This document shows, in pieces, positions 1 through 8,665 of a stretch of 64,000 nucleotides of DNA (position 1 is the stretch's first letter; each line of letters starts with the position of its first letter). The notes under the pieces are model-generated. The model saw only the letters and a list, made by a program, of their open reading frames with translations, was not told the DNA's origin and did no database searches. The DNA is from Pseudarthrobacter cellobiosi (lineage in GTDB: Bacteria > Actinomycetota > Actinomycetes > Actinomycetales > Micrococcaceae). Both the position numbers and the translations under genes were made by a program. The DNA lies in NCBI RefSeq assembly GCF_023913755.1, contig NZ_JAMXBJ010000031.1:1-64000 (forward strand), written 5' to 3'.

Positions 1-92
1 CCACCCGCTACGACAAACTGGCCCTCACCTACCGCTCAGCGACCGTTCTGCACGCCGTCGTCATCTGGAGCACCCTATTAGGAGACACGCCC
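1..92 (+). mobile_element. Right end of an IS5-type insertion sequence
   Basis: The window opens inside an insertion sequence. The last codons of its transposase run into GGAGACACGCCC, which resembles the terminal inverted repeat of IS5-family elements (the outward strand reads GGGCGTGTCTCC). The element probably ends at base 92, and the following TAG/CTAG may be the short target duplication typical of this group. The left end lies outside the window, so neither family nor boundary can be confirmed. Confidence 0.65.
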
Positions 93-95
93 TAG
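3..95 (+). CDS. IS5-family transposase, C-terminal fragment
   Basis: An open frame enters from the left edge and stops with TAG at 93-95, giving 30 residues. The peptide contains TRYDKLALTYRSATVL and ends LLGDTP, which is the usual end of IS5-type DDE transposases (the R-Y-D-K segment follows the catalytic Glu). It would catalyse cut-and-paste movement of its element. Only the tail is visible, so integrity of the whole gene is unknown. Confidence 0.7.
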   Translation, partial: TRYDKLALTYRSATVLHAVVIWSTLLGDTP

Positions 96-98
96 GGC

Positions 99-129
99 CA
101 GCAGCCCGGTCAGCAGCCCGGTCAGCAGC
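99..129. repeat. Short tandem repeat (12-bp unit)
   Basis: CAGCAGCCCGGT occurs at 99-110 and again at 111-122, followed by a partial third copy CAGCAGC. It lies directly outside the insertion sequence end and upstream of the stop codon of glgX. No function is evident. Confidence 0.55.
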
Positions 130-170
130 AGGGCAATGGAGCGGTTGCGCAATTTTGGTCCCCTCCGCAG

Positions 171-2285
171 TTAAGTGCGGTAGATGTTAATCGAGTTCGC
201 CTCGATGCTGTCCGTCTCGCCGGACGCCACGCGGCTGCCCTGTCGAAGCTCGTGAAGCGGCGACGTTGTCAGCCGGAGTTCGAACATCCTGCGGGGCGTT
301 CCGTCGTCGTTCTTGAGTTCCGGAAGGGTGATTTTCACGTCGGAGCCGCTGCCGTTGACCACCACGAGGCCCGCCAGCGTGCCGTCATCGGAGCCAAGCA
401 GGAGCTGCATGACCCGGTGCCGGGGATCATTCCACTGATCCATGGACATGGGCTGTCCCGAGTGATCAAACCAGTAGATATAGGACTGCTCATCCCGAGC
501 TGGAAAATCATGGGGTTGGCTTGCCAGGAACTCCTTGCGCAGCCGGACGTAGCGCTTGGTGCTGCGGAGCATCTCTGCGGATTCCGGCGTACGCGTCCAG
601 TCGAGCCAGGCCAGTGGGTTGTCCTGGCAGTAGGCGTTGTTGTTTCCCTGCTGCGTGCGTGCCAGCTCGTCGCCGGCCGTGATCATCGGCACACCGAGCG
701 AAATCATCAGGGACGCCATGAGGTTCCGCCGGGACTGCGACCGCTGCGCCAGGATGCTCTCGTCCTCGCTCCTGCCTTCGAAACCGTGGTTGTAGCTGCG
801 GTTGTCCCCGTGCCCGTCCCGGTTCTGCTCGCCGTTGGCCTCGTTGTGTTTACGGTCGTAGGACACAAGGTCGTTAAGGGTGAAGCCGTCGTGTGCCGTG
901 ATGAGGTTAACCGACGCCAGCCTGGAACGGCCCGATGCTTCAAAGAGACCGGCAGACCCGGACAAGGCATCAGCCAGCCGCGCCACGGACCCGCCCTGCC
1001 CGCCGGCTTCGATGGCCGCCCGGTCCGCAAGCCAGAAGGAGCGGACGCCGTCCCGGAAGTGGTCGTTCCAGTCAACCCAGCCGCCCGGGAACCGTCCCGT
1101 CTGCCAGCCGCCGTAGCCCACGTCCCAGGGCTCGGCGATCAGTTTTACGTCAGACAGCACCGGATCGGCGGCCACAGCCACCAGGAACGGGTGGCGGGGA
1201 TCAAACTCGTTGTCCGCGTTCCGGCAGAGCGTCACGGCCAGGTCGAAGCGGAAGCCGTCGATGTGGAATTCGTCCACCCAATACCGGAGGGAATCCAGCA
1301 CCAACTGGACCACCCGGGGCTGGCCGAAATTCAGGCTGTTGCCGCAGCCCGTTGTGTCGATGTACTTCCCGTGGCCATCCGTTCGGTAGTACGTGTCCTC
1401 ACCGAGTCCGCGGAAGCTGATGGCCTGGCCGGCCGGGCCGCCTTCGGCAGTGTGGTTATAGACGACGTCGAGAATCACTTCAAGCCCTGCCGCGTGGAGC
1501 AGCTTGACCATTCCCTTGAACTCGTCCTGGACGGCGTGCGGTCCGGAGTTCTGCGACGCCTGCGTCGCATAGGCCGCGTGCGGTGCGAAAAACGCGGCCG
1601 TGTTGTAGCCCCAGTAGTTGGTCAGGCCGAGGTTCTGCAGGTGCAACTCATCGAGGTGGAAGTGCACCGGGAGCAGCTGGACAGCGGTTATGCCCAGGCT
1701 CTTGAAATGCTCGATGATGGCCGGATGGGCCATTCCGGCGTAGGTGCCGCGCAGTTCCTCGGGGACATCGGGATGCAGCATGCTCTGGCCGCGGACATGG
1801 GCCTCGTAGATGATGGTGTTCCGCCACTGCGTCCGGGGCCGCTCGTCGGTGCCCCAGTCAAAATCGCCGGCCATCCGGACGCTCGTCAGGAATCCTTCCC
1901 GCTGGTCCACCGCCCGGCCGTAAGGATCGAGCAGAAGCGGCTGCCCGCCGTCGTCGTCCAGGTCCACGATGGGGACCGCCAGCGGCAACGGGTCCGCCTT
2001 GGACGTGGCGCGGAAACCGTACAGCGATCCGTACGGGAAATCCTCAACAATTCCGTGGTGCACGCCGTGGGTGACGTTGGGCAGGGTCTGCAGATGCCAC
2101 TCGCTGCCGGGGGCCTTGTAGGCAATCTCAAGGTTCTCCACGGCCGGGGCGTACACGGCGACGTTGGCGCTGGACTGCACGCCGTAATCCGCTCCCGATC
2201 CCGGGCGCGGGACGCTGACACCGAGCGGATATGCCGAAGAGGCATCCTTGGTGGAAGCGGTATCGAAAAGCGGCATGACCATCAC
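171..2285 (-). CDS. glgX: Glycogen debranching enzyme (GlgX/TreX type)
   Basis: Hydrolyses alpha-1,6 branch points of glycogen or limit dextrin in the cytoplasm. The 704-residue length fits the isoamylase-type GlgX/TreX family (GH13). An N-terminal CBM48-like beta domain (about 20-125) precedes the TIM barrel. Catalytic motifs are visible: DGFRFDLA with the nucleophile near D348, AEPWD with the acid/base near E385, and AHDGFTL with the third carboxylate near D466. Three starts lie close together (GTG at 2285, ATG at 2282 and 2276) and none has a strong ribosome binding site, so the first residues are uncertain. The gene stands alone, separated from rlmB by a palindromic repeat. Confidence 0.93.
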   Translation of the reverse strand: MMVMPLFDTASTKDASSAYPLGVSVPRPGSGADYGVQSSANVAVYAPAVENLEIAYKAPGSEWHLQTLPNVTHGVHHGIVEDFPYGSLYGFRATSKADPLPLAVPIVDLDDDGGQPLLLDPYGRAVDQREGFLTSVRMAGDFDWGTDERPRTQWRNTIIYEAHVRGQSMLHPDVPEELRGTYAGMAHPAIIEHFKSLGITAVQLLPVHFHLDELHLQNLGLTNYWGYNTAAFFAPHAAYATQASQNSGPHAVQDEFKGMVKLLHAAGLEVILDVVYNHTAEGGPAGQAISFRGLGEDTYYRTDGHGKYIDTTGCGNSLNFGQPRVVQLVLDSLRYWVDEFHIDGFRFDLAVTLCRNADNEFDPRHPFLVAVAADPVLSDVKLIAEPWDVGYGGWQTGRFPGGWVDWNDHFRDGVRSFWLADRAAIEAGGQGGSVARLADALSGSAGLFEASGRSRLASVNLITAHDGFTLNDLVSYDRKHNEANGEQNRDGHGDNRSYNHGFEGRSEDESILAQRSQSRRNLMASLMISLGVPMITAGDELARTQQGNNNAYCQDNPLAWLDWTRTPESAEMLRSTKRYVRLRKEFLASQPHDFPARDEQSYIYWFDHSGQPMSMDQWNDPRHRVMQLLLGSDDGTLAGLVVVNGSGSDVKITLPELKNDDGTPRRMFELRLTTSPLHELRQGSRVASGETDSIEANSINIYRT

Positions 2286-2354
2286 GTCAATGGTAGCGGC
2301 CAGCGGCTGTTGAACTGCACTGGCGCTTTTATGACGTCACCCGGACCCACCACG

Positions 2355-2490
2355 CTCCAACGCTCTCGCAGTTTTCGCGCCTTAAACCGAAACGCTGTCT
2401 CACCGGGTGAGAGAGCGTTTCTGTTTAGGTTGCAGGAACTGCGAGAGCGTTGCTGTTATACCCGCCAAAGGTGGGAGAGCGTTCGCGGAA
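2355..2490. repeat. Large imperfect palindrome with GAGAGCGTT boxes
   Basis: AACGCTCTCGCAGTT at 2359-2373 is the exact reverse complement of AACTGCGAGAGCGTT at 2437-2451. Inside it, AAACGCTGTCTCACC is mirrored with one mismatch by GGTGAGAGAGCGTTT around 2389-2420. A further GGGAGAGCGTT box follows near 2473. The structure fills the 294-bp gap between the glgX start and the rlmB stop. It looks like a dispersed intergenic repeat or bidirectional terminator; no coding potential was seen. Confidence 0.75.
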
Positions 2491-2579
2491 CGGCGGGCAT
2501 CCGGAAGCGTGCGTCAGAGCGACGAAGGAGCAGCACGCAGAGGATGTCCGCCGTGCCGCCCCGCGCCGCGGCTCAGCTA

Positions 2580-3569
2580 CTACTTGACGGCGCGCTGCCT
2601 CGAGATTTCGTACAGCGAGATACCAACGGCCATGGACGCGTTGAGCGATTCCATGGCGGAGTTGATCGGGATGGAGACGATCTGGTCGCAGTTTTCGCGG
2701 ACCAGGCGGCTCAGGCCCTTGCCCTCGGAACCGACCACAATGCAGACGGGCTCGGTGGCCAGGGTGAGGTCAGGCAGCGAAACGTCGCCGTCGCCGTCGA
2801 GCCCCAGGACAAAGATGCCCATGTTCTTGAACTGCTTCAGGGCACTGTTCAGGTTGGCGGCACGTGCCACGGGAACACGCACGGCAGCGCCGGCGCTGGT
2901 CTTCCAGGCCGAGGCTGTGACGCCCACGGAGCGGCGTTCCGGGACGATGACGCCGTGGCCGCTGAAGGCCGAGACGGAGCGGATGATGGCACCAAGGTTG
3001 CGCGGGTCCGTGATGCCGTCAAGGGCAACGAACAACGGGGCGTTGGATACGTGGCCCTTCTTCCAGCGGTCCACGGTTTCCTCGGCCAGGTCATAGGCGT
3101 CCTGGTACTCGTACGGCGGGATCTGCAGGACCAGGCCCTGGTGGATGGCGTCGTCCGTCATGCGGTCAAGTTCGGGCTTGCCGGTCTCGAGCAGCGGGAT
3201 ACCGCGTTCGGCGGCGATCTTCAGCGACTCCTTGACACGGTCATCCATTTCAATCCGGATGGCGATGTGCAGGGCCTTCGCGGGGATCCCGGCGCGGAGG
3301 GCTTCCACCACGGAGTTACGGCCGGTGACGACTTCCTCGGTGGCGCGGCCCTTGGGGCCCGTGCGGGAGGCGCCGGCGCTGCGGGCGCCCGTACCGCGCT
3401 TGGCGGCCGAACGCTCGGACAGCTGCTTGCTCTTGTGCGCCTTGTGGTACGGGCGGTCCTCCGCCTTGGGCGTGGGACCCTTGCCTTCCAGGGCCTTACG
3501 GCCATGACCACCGGTTCCGATGGTTGGCCCCTTCTTTGCTTTGACCGACCGGCGACCGTTGTTGGCCAT
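2580..3569 (-). CDS. rlmB: 23S rRNA 2'-O-ribose methyltransferase, TrmH/SpoU family (RlmB-like)
   Basis: SAM-dependent 2'-O-methylation of a guanosine in 23S rRNA. The 329-residue protein has a basic, Lys/Arg-rich N-terminal extension (about 1-75), a substrate-binding domain beginning TGRNSVVEAL, and a SPOUT knot domain with the three family motifs: DPRNLGAIIRSV, VVGSEGKGLSRLV and PINSAMESLNASMAVGI. It lies downstream of cysS in the same direction, the usual actinobacterial order cysS-rlmB. The basic extension is common in actinobacterial homologues. Exact target base is inferred from the family. Confidence 0.93.
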   Translation of the reverse strand: MANNGRRSVKAKKGPTIGTGGHGRKALEGKGPTPKAEDRPYHKAHKSKQLSERSAAKRGTGARSAGASRTGPKGRATEEVVTGRNSVVEALRAGIPAKALHIAIRIEMDDRVKESLKIAAERGIPLLETGKPELDRMTDDAIHQGLVLQIPPYEYQDAYDLAEETVDRWKKGHVSNAPLFVALDGITDPRNLGAIIRSVSAFSGHGVIVPERRSVGVTASAWKTSAGAAVRVPVARAANLNSALKQFKNMGIFVLGLDGDGDVSLPDLTLATEPVCIVVGSEGKGLSRLVRENCDQIVSIPINSAMESLNASMAVGISLYEISRQRAVK

Positions 3570-3637
3570 GATTTTCCACCCTTGATTGTTTGACTGAGTC
3601 TGCTTACCAGTCTACTGAATCAAGTAAAATCGCCGGT

Positions 3638-5095
3638 TCAGTCCCGTTGCAGGCTCCAGGTAGCGCCATTTGGGCCATCTTCGACGACGACGCCGGCCGC
3701 CTTCAGCGTGTCGCGGATGGCGTCGGAGGCAGCCCAGTCCTTGGTGGCCCGGGCCCGGGTGCGGGCAGCGAGCTGGGCTTCCACCAGGACGTCGAGGGCG
3801 GCCGACTCCCGGGCGTCCGACGCCGGGCCGGAAGCCACCGCATTCAGGCCCAGGACCCGCAGCATGTCATGCACGCTGTGCAGGGACTGCTGTGCGTCCT
3901 CCAGCTTCCCCTCCGTCAAGGCAGTATTTCCGGCACGGACTGTTTCGTGGACCACGGCGAGGGCCTGCGGCACGTTGAGATCGTCATCCATGGCGTTCTC
4001 GAACGCCTCGGGAACCTTGCCATAGGTGGCGAAGGTGTAGTTCCCACCAGCGGCGAGCACCCGAACGGCGCGGCTGATGAAGCCGTCGATGCGTTCGACG
4101 GCGGCGGCGGCCTCTTCGAGCGACGTGGGGCGGTAGTCCAGCACTGAGCGGTAGTGGGCCTGCCCGAGGTAGTAGCGGACCACCCGCGGTGACGCGAGGT
4201 CCAGCATCTCCGAAGGGCTGATGGTGTTGCCGATGGACTTGGACATTTTTTCGCCCTGGTAGGTGACCATGCCGTTGTGCATCCAGAAGTTGGCGAAACC
4301 GTGCCCTGCGGCCTGGGACTGGGCCATTTCGTTTTCGTGGTGCGGGAAGCGCAGGTCCAGTCCGCCGCCGTGGATATCAAATTCGGTGCCGAGGTACTTG
4401 GTGACCATGGCCGAGCACTCGAGGTGCCAGCCCGGGCGGCCGGCGCCCCAGGGCGAGGCCCAGCTCGCCGTCGTCGGCTCTCCTTCTTTGGAGCCCTTCC
4501 ACAGCGCAAAGTCTCGGGGGTCCTTCTTGCCCCGGGGATCCGCATCCGGGGCGCCCTGCATGTCGTCAATGTTCTGGCGCGTCAGTGTCCCGTACTTGTC
4601 CCAGGACCGTACGTCGAAGTAGACGTCGCCGGAATCGTCCAGCGCCGGGTAGGCGTGGCCCCGGTCGATCAGCTGTTGGATCAGCGCATGCATTTCGGGG
4701 ATATGGCCGGTTGCCCGTGGCTCATAGGTGGGGCGGGAAACGCCGAGCGTGTCGTAGGCTTGCAGGAACGCCTGCTCGTAGCGGTAGGCCAGGGCCCACC
4801 ATTCCTCCTCGCGGACAGCGTCCGGTCCGGCTTCGAAGTCCGGTCTGAACGATTCGGCAGACTTGGCGAGGATCTTGTCGTCGATGTCCGTGACGTTGCG
4901 GACCGCGGTGACCCGCAGCCCCCGGTACTCAAGCCAGCGGGTGAGCTGGTCAAAGGCGATCGCCGAGCGGATGTGGCCAACGTGCGGCATGCCCTGCACG
5001 GTGGCTCCGCAGTAGTACAGGCTCGCTTTTCCCGGGACGAGGGGAACGAAGTCACGGACTTCGGCGGACGCGGTGTCATAGAAGCGGAGAGTCAC
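3638..5095 (-). CDS. cysS: Cysteinyl-tRNA synthetase
   Basis: Charges tRNA-Cys. At 485 residues it has the class I signatures HVGH (HIGH box, in a segment reading [14 protein letters not shown]) and [10 protein letters not shown] (KMSKS), the zinc-binding Cys at the YYCGATVQG start, and the WHLECS and [15 protein letters not shown] motifs specific for CysRS. The start ATG at 5095 gives [16 protein letters not shown], the usual N-terminus. It follows ispF by 43 bp in the same orientation, a conserved arrangement in actinobacteria. Confidence 0.97.
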   Translation of the reverse strand: MTLRFYDTASAEVRDFVPLVPGKASLYYCGATVQGMPHVGHIRSAIAFDQLTRWLEYRGLRVTAVRNVTDIDDKILAKSAESFRPDFEAGPDAVREEEWWALAYRYEQAFLQAYDTLGVSRPTYEPRATGHIPEMHALIQQLIDRGHAYPALDDSGDVYFDVRSWDKYGTLTRQNIDDMQGAPDADPRGKKDPRDFALWKGSKEGEPTTASWASPWGAGRPGWHLECSAMVTKYLGTEFDIHGGGLDLRFPHHENEMAQSQAAGHGFANFWMHNGMVTYQGEKMSKSIGNTISPSEMLDLASPRVVRYYLGQAHYRSVLDYRPTSLEEAAAAVERIDGFISRAVRVLAAGGNYTFATYGKVPEAFENAMDDDLNVPQALAVVHETVRAGNTALTEGKLEDAQQSLHSVHDMLRVLGLNAVASGPASDARESAALDVLVEAQLAARTRARATKDWAASDAIRDTLKAAGVVVEDGPNGATWSLQRD

Positions 5096-5138
5096 CGCTC
5101 CAGATTAGCGGAAAAGGCCTGCGCAGCGCCGGGTTGAA

Positions 5139-5636
5139 TCACCGGGGATAGACCAAAGCGGTGGCGACGGCGGAAATTCCCTCGCCCCTGCCGGTGAAAC
5201 CGAGTCCGTCGCTGGTGGTGGCCGTGACGCTGACCGGCGCCCCGGCCGCGTCGCTCAGCACGCGTTGGGACTCTTCCCGCCGCGGGCCGAATTTGGGCCG
5301 GGTAGCCACGAACTGCACTGCCACGTTGCCGATCTCAAAGCCGGCCGCACGGACAATCCTCGCCGCCTCGGTCAGGAGCGTGACGCCGGAGGCTCCGGCG
5401 AACTCCGGACGGTCGGTGCCGAAATGCGTGCCGAGGTCCCCGATGCCGGCGGCCGAGAACAGGGCGTCGGCGGCGGCGTGGGCCACCGGGTCCCCGTCCG
5501 AATGCCCGGCCAGTCCACGCTCGCCTTCCCAGAACAGCCCGCCCAGCCAGAGCGGACGGGGAAGGTCAGGGGACGCGTAGGCATGGACATCCAGGCCGAT
5601 ACCCGTACGCGGCAGGATCATCTTGGCTTCACTCAT
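5139..5636 (-). CDS. ispF: 2-C-methyl-D-erythritol 2,4-cyclodiphosphate synthase
   Basis: Fifth step of the MEP isoprenoid pathway: cyclises CDP-methylerythritol 2-phosphate to MEcDP. The 165-residue length is normal. The metal-binding DVHAY and [15 protein letters not shown] motifs and the C-terminal [15 protein letters not shown] are diagnostic. It starts 2 bp after the ispD stop, so the two genes are almost certainly co-transcribed and perhaps translationally coupled. Confidence 0.96.
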   Translation of the reverse strand: MSEAKMILPRTGIGLDVHAYASPDLPRPLWLGGLFWEGERGLAGHSDGDPVAHAAADALFSAAGIGDLGTHFGTDRPEFAGASGVTLLTEAARIVRAAGFEIGNVAVQFVATRPKFGPRREESQRVLSDAAGAPVSVTATTSDGLGFTGRGEGISAVATALVYPR

Positions 5637-5638
5637 GC

Positions 5639-6445
5639 CTAACCCTCCACCCAGCGGATGCCCAGCGGGCCTTCCAGCAGCCCCTCGGCAATGATCAGGT
5701 CCAGCGGTGTGGTGATTTTTAATGACTGTGTGGAGCCATGGACGGCGTGCACGGGAACTCCCAGGAGTTCCACCAGCATGGCGTCGTCGGTGACCGCCGC
5801 AGCCTGTTTCTCGTCAAAGTCCGCCGCCGCCTGATGCGCCTGGATCAGTGTGGACAGGCGGAAGCCTTGGGGCGTCTGGACCGAACGGAGTTCCTCCCGC
5901 GGCGCGGTCCCGGTCACGAGTTCCGGGGCGATCCTGCTGTCCTCACCGCTCGTGGGAGCAACCATCTTCACCGTATCCACCACCGGTACCGCAGGAATCA
6001 CTGCAACGGCGCCGGCCGCCAGCGAATCAACGACACGGTGGAAGACATACTCGGGCGTCAGTGCCCTGGCGGCGTCATGGACCAGCACCGCTTCGGTGCC
6101 GTCGAGCAAGGCGGCCAGCGCCGACCGGACGGAAGCGGCACGGGTGGCGCCGCCGTCGACCGTTGTCAGCAGGGGAAGCGGGTTCTCCTGGTTGCCATCG
6201 TGCCCCGCCCGGAGTTCCTCGGCGAAGGCCGCGCACAATTCCTGCAGGACCACATCTCCGGGCGGCAGGGCCACACAGATCTGGCGTGCGACGCCGGCGG
6301 CAGCGACGCCCCGGAGGGCATGGGTGAGGATGGCGTCGCTCCCCAGCGGCACGCGCGCCTTGGGCATGCCGTAACCCAGCCGCTCGCCGGAACCTGCGGC
6401 CACAATGACGACGGCTGTGACGGGGCGGGGAAGTCCGTTGTTCAT
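5639..6445 (-). CDS. ispD: 2-C-methyl-D-erythritol 4-phosphate cytidylyltransferase
   Basis: Third step of the MEP pathway: transfers CMP to methylerythritol 4-phosphate. The N-terminal nucleotide-binding motif reads [15 protein letters not shown] and the HDAARALTP motif follows. An upstream in-frame ATG exists at 6535, but it would add 30 Arg-rich residues running into the terminator region, so I chose ATG 6445 ([14 protein letters not shown]). About 268 residues, slightly longer than the E. coli enzyme. Forms a tight unit with ispF. Confidence 0.94.
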   Translation of the reverse strand: MNNGLPRPVTAVVIVAAGSGERLGYGMPKARVPLGSDAILTHALRGVAAAGVARQICVALPPGDVVLQELCAAFAEELRAGHDGNQENPLPLLTTVDGGATRAASVRSALAALLDGTEAVLVHDAARALTPEYVFHRVVDSLAAGAVAVIPAVPVVDTVKMVAPTSGEDSRIAPELVTGTAPREELRSVQTPQGFRLSTLIQAHQAAADFDEKQAAAVTDDAMLVELLGVPVHAVHGSTQSLKITTPLDLIIAEGLLEGPLGIRWVEG

Positions 6446-6524
6446 GCGGTCCAGCCTACGTGCCCGCTTGCCCGGCGTGCCGAATCCCACCCGCGCGACG
6501 CGCCTGCCGCTGCGGACTGGACCG

Positions 6525-6573
6525 AAAAAAGGCAAAAAGAAACCCCGGAGGCACTTGCGTACCCCCGGGGCTC
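6525..6573 (-). terminator. Rho-independent terminator after carD
   Basis: On the minus strand a GC hairpin (AGCCCCGGGGG, loop, CCTCCGGGG) at about 6543-6573 is followed by a T-rich run (TTTCTTTTTGCCTTTTTT). It sits just beyond the carD stop and before ispD, which suggests carD and ispD are transcribed separately. Confidence 0.75.
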
Positions 6574-6578
6574 AATTC

Positions 6579-7061
6579 TTAGGAAGCCAGGACCTCGTCG
6601 AGAACGCTTGCAGCCTTCTCTTCATCAGTCTTTTCAGCCAGTGCAAGTTCTGAAATCAGAATCTGACGGGCCTTGGCCAGCATGCGCTTCTCACCTGCGG
6701 AAAGGCCCCGATCGTGATCACGGCGCCAGAGGTCGCGAACAACCTCTGCTACCTTGATGACGTCACCGGAAGCAAGCTTCTCCAGATTTGCCTTGTATCT
6801 GCGCGACCAGTTGGTGGGTTCTTCAGTGAACTCGGCCCGGAGAACATCAAATACGTGCTCCAGACCTTCCTTGCCCACTACGTCACGGACCCCAACAAGG
6901 TCAACGTTCTCTGCTGGAACTTCAATGGTCAGATCACCCTGAGCCACCTTGAGCTTGAGATACATTTTCTCTTCGCCCTTGACAGTGCGCATCTTGATTT
7001 CTTCAATTTTTGCAGCACCGTGGTGAGGGTAAACTACTGTCTCGCCGACCTCAAATACCAT
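6579..7061 (-). CDS. carD: CarD-family RNA polymerase-binding transcription regulator
   Basis: CarD binds the RNAP beta subunit and stabilises open complexes, especially at rRNA promoters. The protein begins [19 protein letters not shown], the canonical start of the RNAP-interaction (Tudor-like) domain, and continues with the helical DNA-binding domain containing [13 protein letters not shown] and [17 protein letters not shown]. An in-frame extension to 7097 exists, but ATG 7061 is preceded by AAAGGGG at good spacing and gives the conserved 160-residue protein. The neighbouring ispD-ispF order matches mycobacteria. Confidence 0.96.
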   Translation of the reverse strand: MVFEVGETVVYPHHGAAKIEEIKMRTVKGEEKMYLKLKVAQGDLTIEVPAENVDLVGVRDVVGKEGLEHVFDVLRAEFTEEPTNWSRRYKANLEKLASGDVIKVAEVVRDLWRRDHDRGLSAGEKRMLAKARQILISELALAEKTDEEKAASVLDEVLAS

Positions 7062-7316
7062 GTGGACATTCCCCTTTCCCGCAGACCAGTTTATCACGAT
7101 TCAGGCATATGACTGGCCTCGAACCGGCCCCGGAACCCCGGAAATACGCGGAAAATGGGCAGAATAGACCCCCTTCCACCCCTTGACGAATGCGGATAAT
7201 AGTGCATGCGCGGCCTGCTGCCAAGGGCAATATGACCGTGCGGAATCCTCGTTTGGGCCGGTTTGCCGCTAGGCTATGGCTGAATAATGTTTCAAGACTC
7301 TCGAGGAGTACGTGAC

Positions 7317-7877
7317 GTGCGTTTCACTGCGATGAACCGGGCCCAGGGCGGCAAACTGGCACTGGCGGCAGGATCCCTGGCCCTCGCCCTGGCGACGATG
7401 ACCGGCTGTGGCTACATCAACCCCCAGCAGACTTCTCACCAGTACGCGGCGTCGGACGGTATCCGCGCCGACCTGGGTCCGCTGCAGCTGCGCAACATGC
7501 TGATTGTCTCCGCCGGCGCAGACAAGCCCGGCCGCCTGCTCGGCGCCGTTTACAACTCCTCTTCACAGGACGTCAAGCTCACCGTCAACGGGGCCGAGGG
7601 TTCACAGACGCAGGTGCCGGTGAAAGCCAACTCCTACACCCTGCTCAACGACTCCACAGATGAAGCCATCCTCAGCACGAGCGGCGGCATCGCCGGCTCC
7701 CTCGTCGATGTGAAGATCACCGAAGACGGCACCAACGTGAGCAAGACTGTCCGCGTGCCTGTCCTGGATGCTTCCCTCGCGGAGTACAAGGAGTACCTGC
7801 CTGCCGGCAGCGAACCGACCGGATCCGCCACACCCAGCCCGTCGCCGTCGGCCACCGGCACTGGTGCGACCCACTAA
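7317..7877 (+). CDS. Putative lipoprotein
   Basis: A GTG start at 7317 is supported by CGAGGAG eight bases upstream; an ATG at 7332 is possible. The signal sequence ends in a lipobox-like ATMTGC with the lipidation Cys near residue 31. The mature part has no motif I can name; it looks like a beta-rich exported domain, and the last 25 residues are Ser/Pro/Thr-rich. Length is about 186 residues. It is divergent from carD and ends at a strong shared terminator. Function unknown; membrane-anchored location is inferred from the lipobox. Confidence 0.85.
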   Translation: MRFTAMNRAQGGKLALAAGSLALALATMTGCGYINPQQTSHQYAASDGIRADLGPLQLRNMLIVSAGADKPGRLLGAVYNSSSQDVKLTVNGAEGSQTQVPVKANSYTLLNDSTDEAILSTSGGIAGSLVDVKITEDGTNVSKTVRVPVLDASLAEYKEYLPAGSEPTGSATPSPSPSATGTGATH

Positions 7878-7890
7878 GCAGCAACAAAGC

Positions 7891-7932
7891 ACAAAAAGGA
7901 GGGGCTCCCCGCGGGGAGCCCCTCCTTTTTGT
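7891..7932. terminator. Bidirectional terminator, perfect 21-bp palindrome
   Basis: Bases 7891-7911 and 7912-7932 are exact reverse complements, with an A-run on the left (ACAAAAAGG) and a T-run on the right (CCTTTTTGT). This stops transcription of the lipoprotein gene from the left and regX3 from the right. Confidence 0.93.
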
Positions 7933-7984
7933 GCACTTGAAGTCTGCTGCGCCTGATGCCCGGCGTGCCTTACGGCGGAGAGGC

Positions 7985-8665
7985 CTACGGCTCGAACTTG
8001 TAGCCCAGGCCGCGGACGGTTACCAGGAAACGCGGTATGGACGGGTCGGGCTCGATCTTGCCGCGCAGCCGCTTAACATGCACGTCCAGGGTTTTGGTGT
8101 CCCCCACGTAGTCCGAACCCCAGACCCGGTCGATCAGCTGGCCGCGGGTGAGTACACGGCCGGAGTTGCGCAGCAGCATTTCCAGCAACTCGAACTCCTT
8201 CAGCGGCAAGAGGACCTGCTGGCCATCCACGCTGACCACATGCCGTTCGATGTCCATCCGGACAGGGCCGGCCTGGACTGTGGCCGAGATCAGTTCCTCA
8301 GGTTCACCCTGCCGGCGGAGTACGGCCCGGACGCGGGCCACCAGCTCGCGGGAGGAGTAGGGCTTGGTGACGTAGTCGTCAGCGCCAAGCTCCAGGCCAA
8401 CCACCTTGTCAATCTCGGAGTCCTTGGCCGTCAGCATGATGACCGGAACGCTGGAGCGCTGCCGCAGCTGGCGGCAGACCTCGGTGCCCGACAGGCCGGG
8501 GAGCTGCAGGTCCAGCAGCACCAGATCCGCCCCGTTCCGGTCGAATTCGGTGATGGCGTCGAGGCCGTTGTCCACCACTTCTACCTCGAACCCCTCCTTG
8601 CCCAGTAGATAGGACAACGGATCACTGAACGATTCTTCGTCTTCGACAATCAAAATCCTGCTCAA
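7985..8665 (-). CDS. regX3: OmpR-family response regulator, RegX3-like
   Basis: Phosphate-starvation response regulator. The receiver domain (1-120) has the acidic pair EDE at 8-10, the phospho-acceptor near D52 (LLDLQLPG) and the conserved Lys near 101 (VTKPY). The C-terminal winged helix (about 130-226) ends TVRGLGYKFEP. 226 residues is typical. It overlaps the senX3 stop by 4 bp, and phoU and gpmA lie beyond, the same neighbourhood as senX3-regX3 in mycobacteria, so RegX3 is preferred over MtrA. Confidence 0.93.
   Translation of the reverse strand: MSRILIVEDEESFSDPLSYLLGKEGFEVEVVDNGLDAITEFDRNGADLVLLDLQLPGLSGTEVCRQLRQRSSVPVIMLTAKDSEIDKVVGLELGADDYVTKPYSSRELVARVRAVLRRQGEPEELISATVQAGPVRMDIERHVVSVDGQQVLLPLKEFELLEMLLRNSGRVLTRGQLIDRVWGSDYVGDTKTLDVHVKRLRGKIEPDPSIPRFLVTVRGLGYKFEP

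Noticed and set aside
252..3593. 1113-codon open frame on the plus strand opposite glgX and rlmB
   Set aside because: It is antisense to two well-conserved genes, has no domain similarity, and results from high GC at third codon positions.
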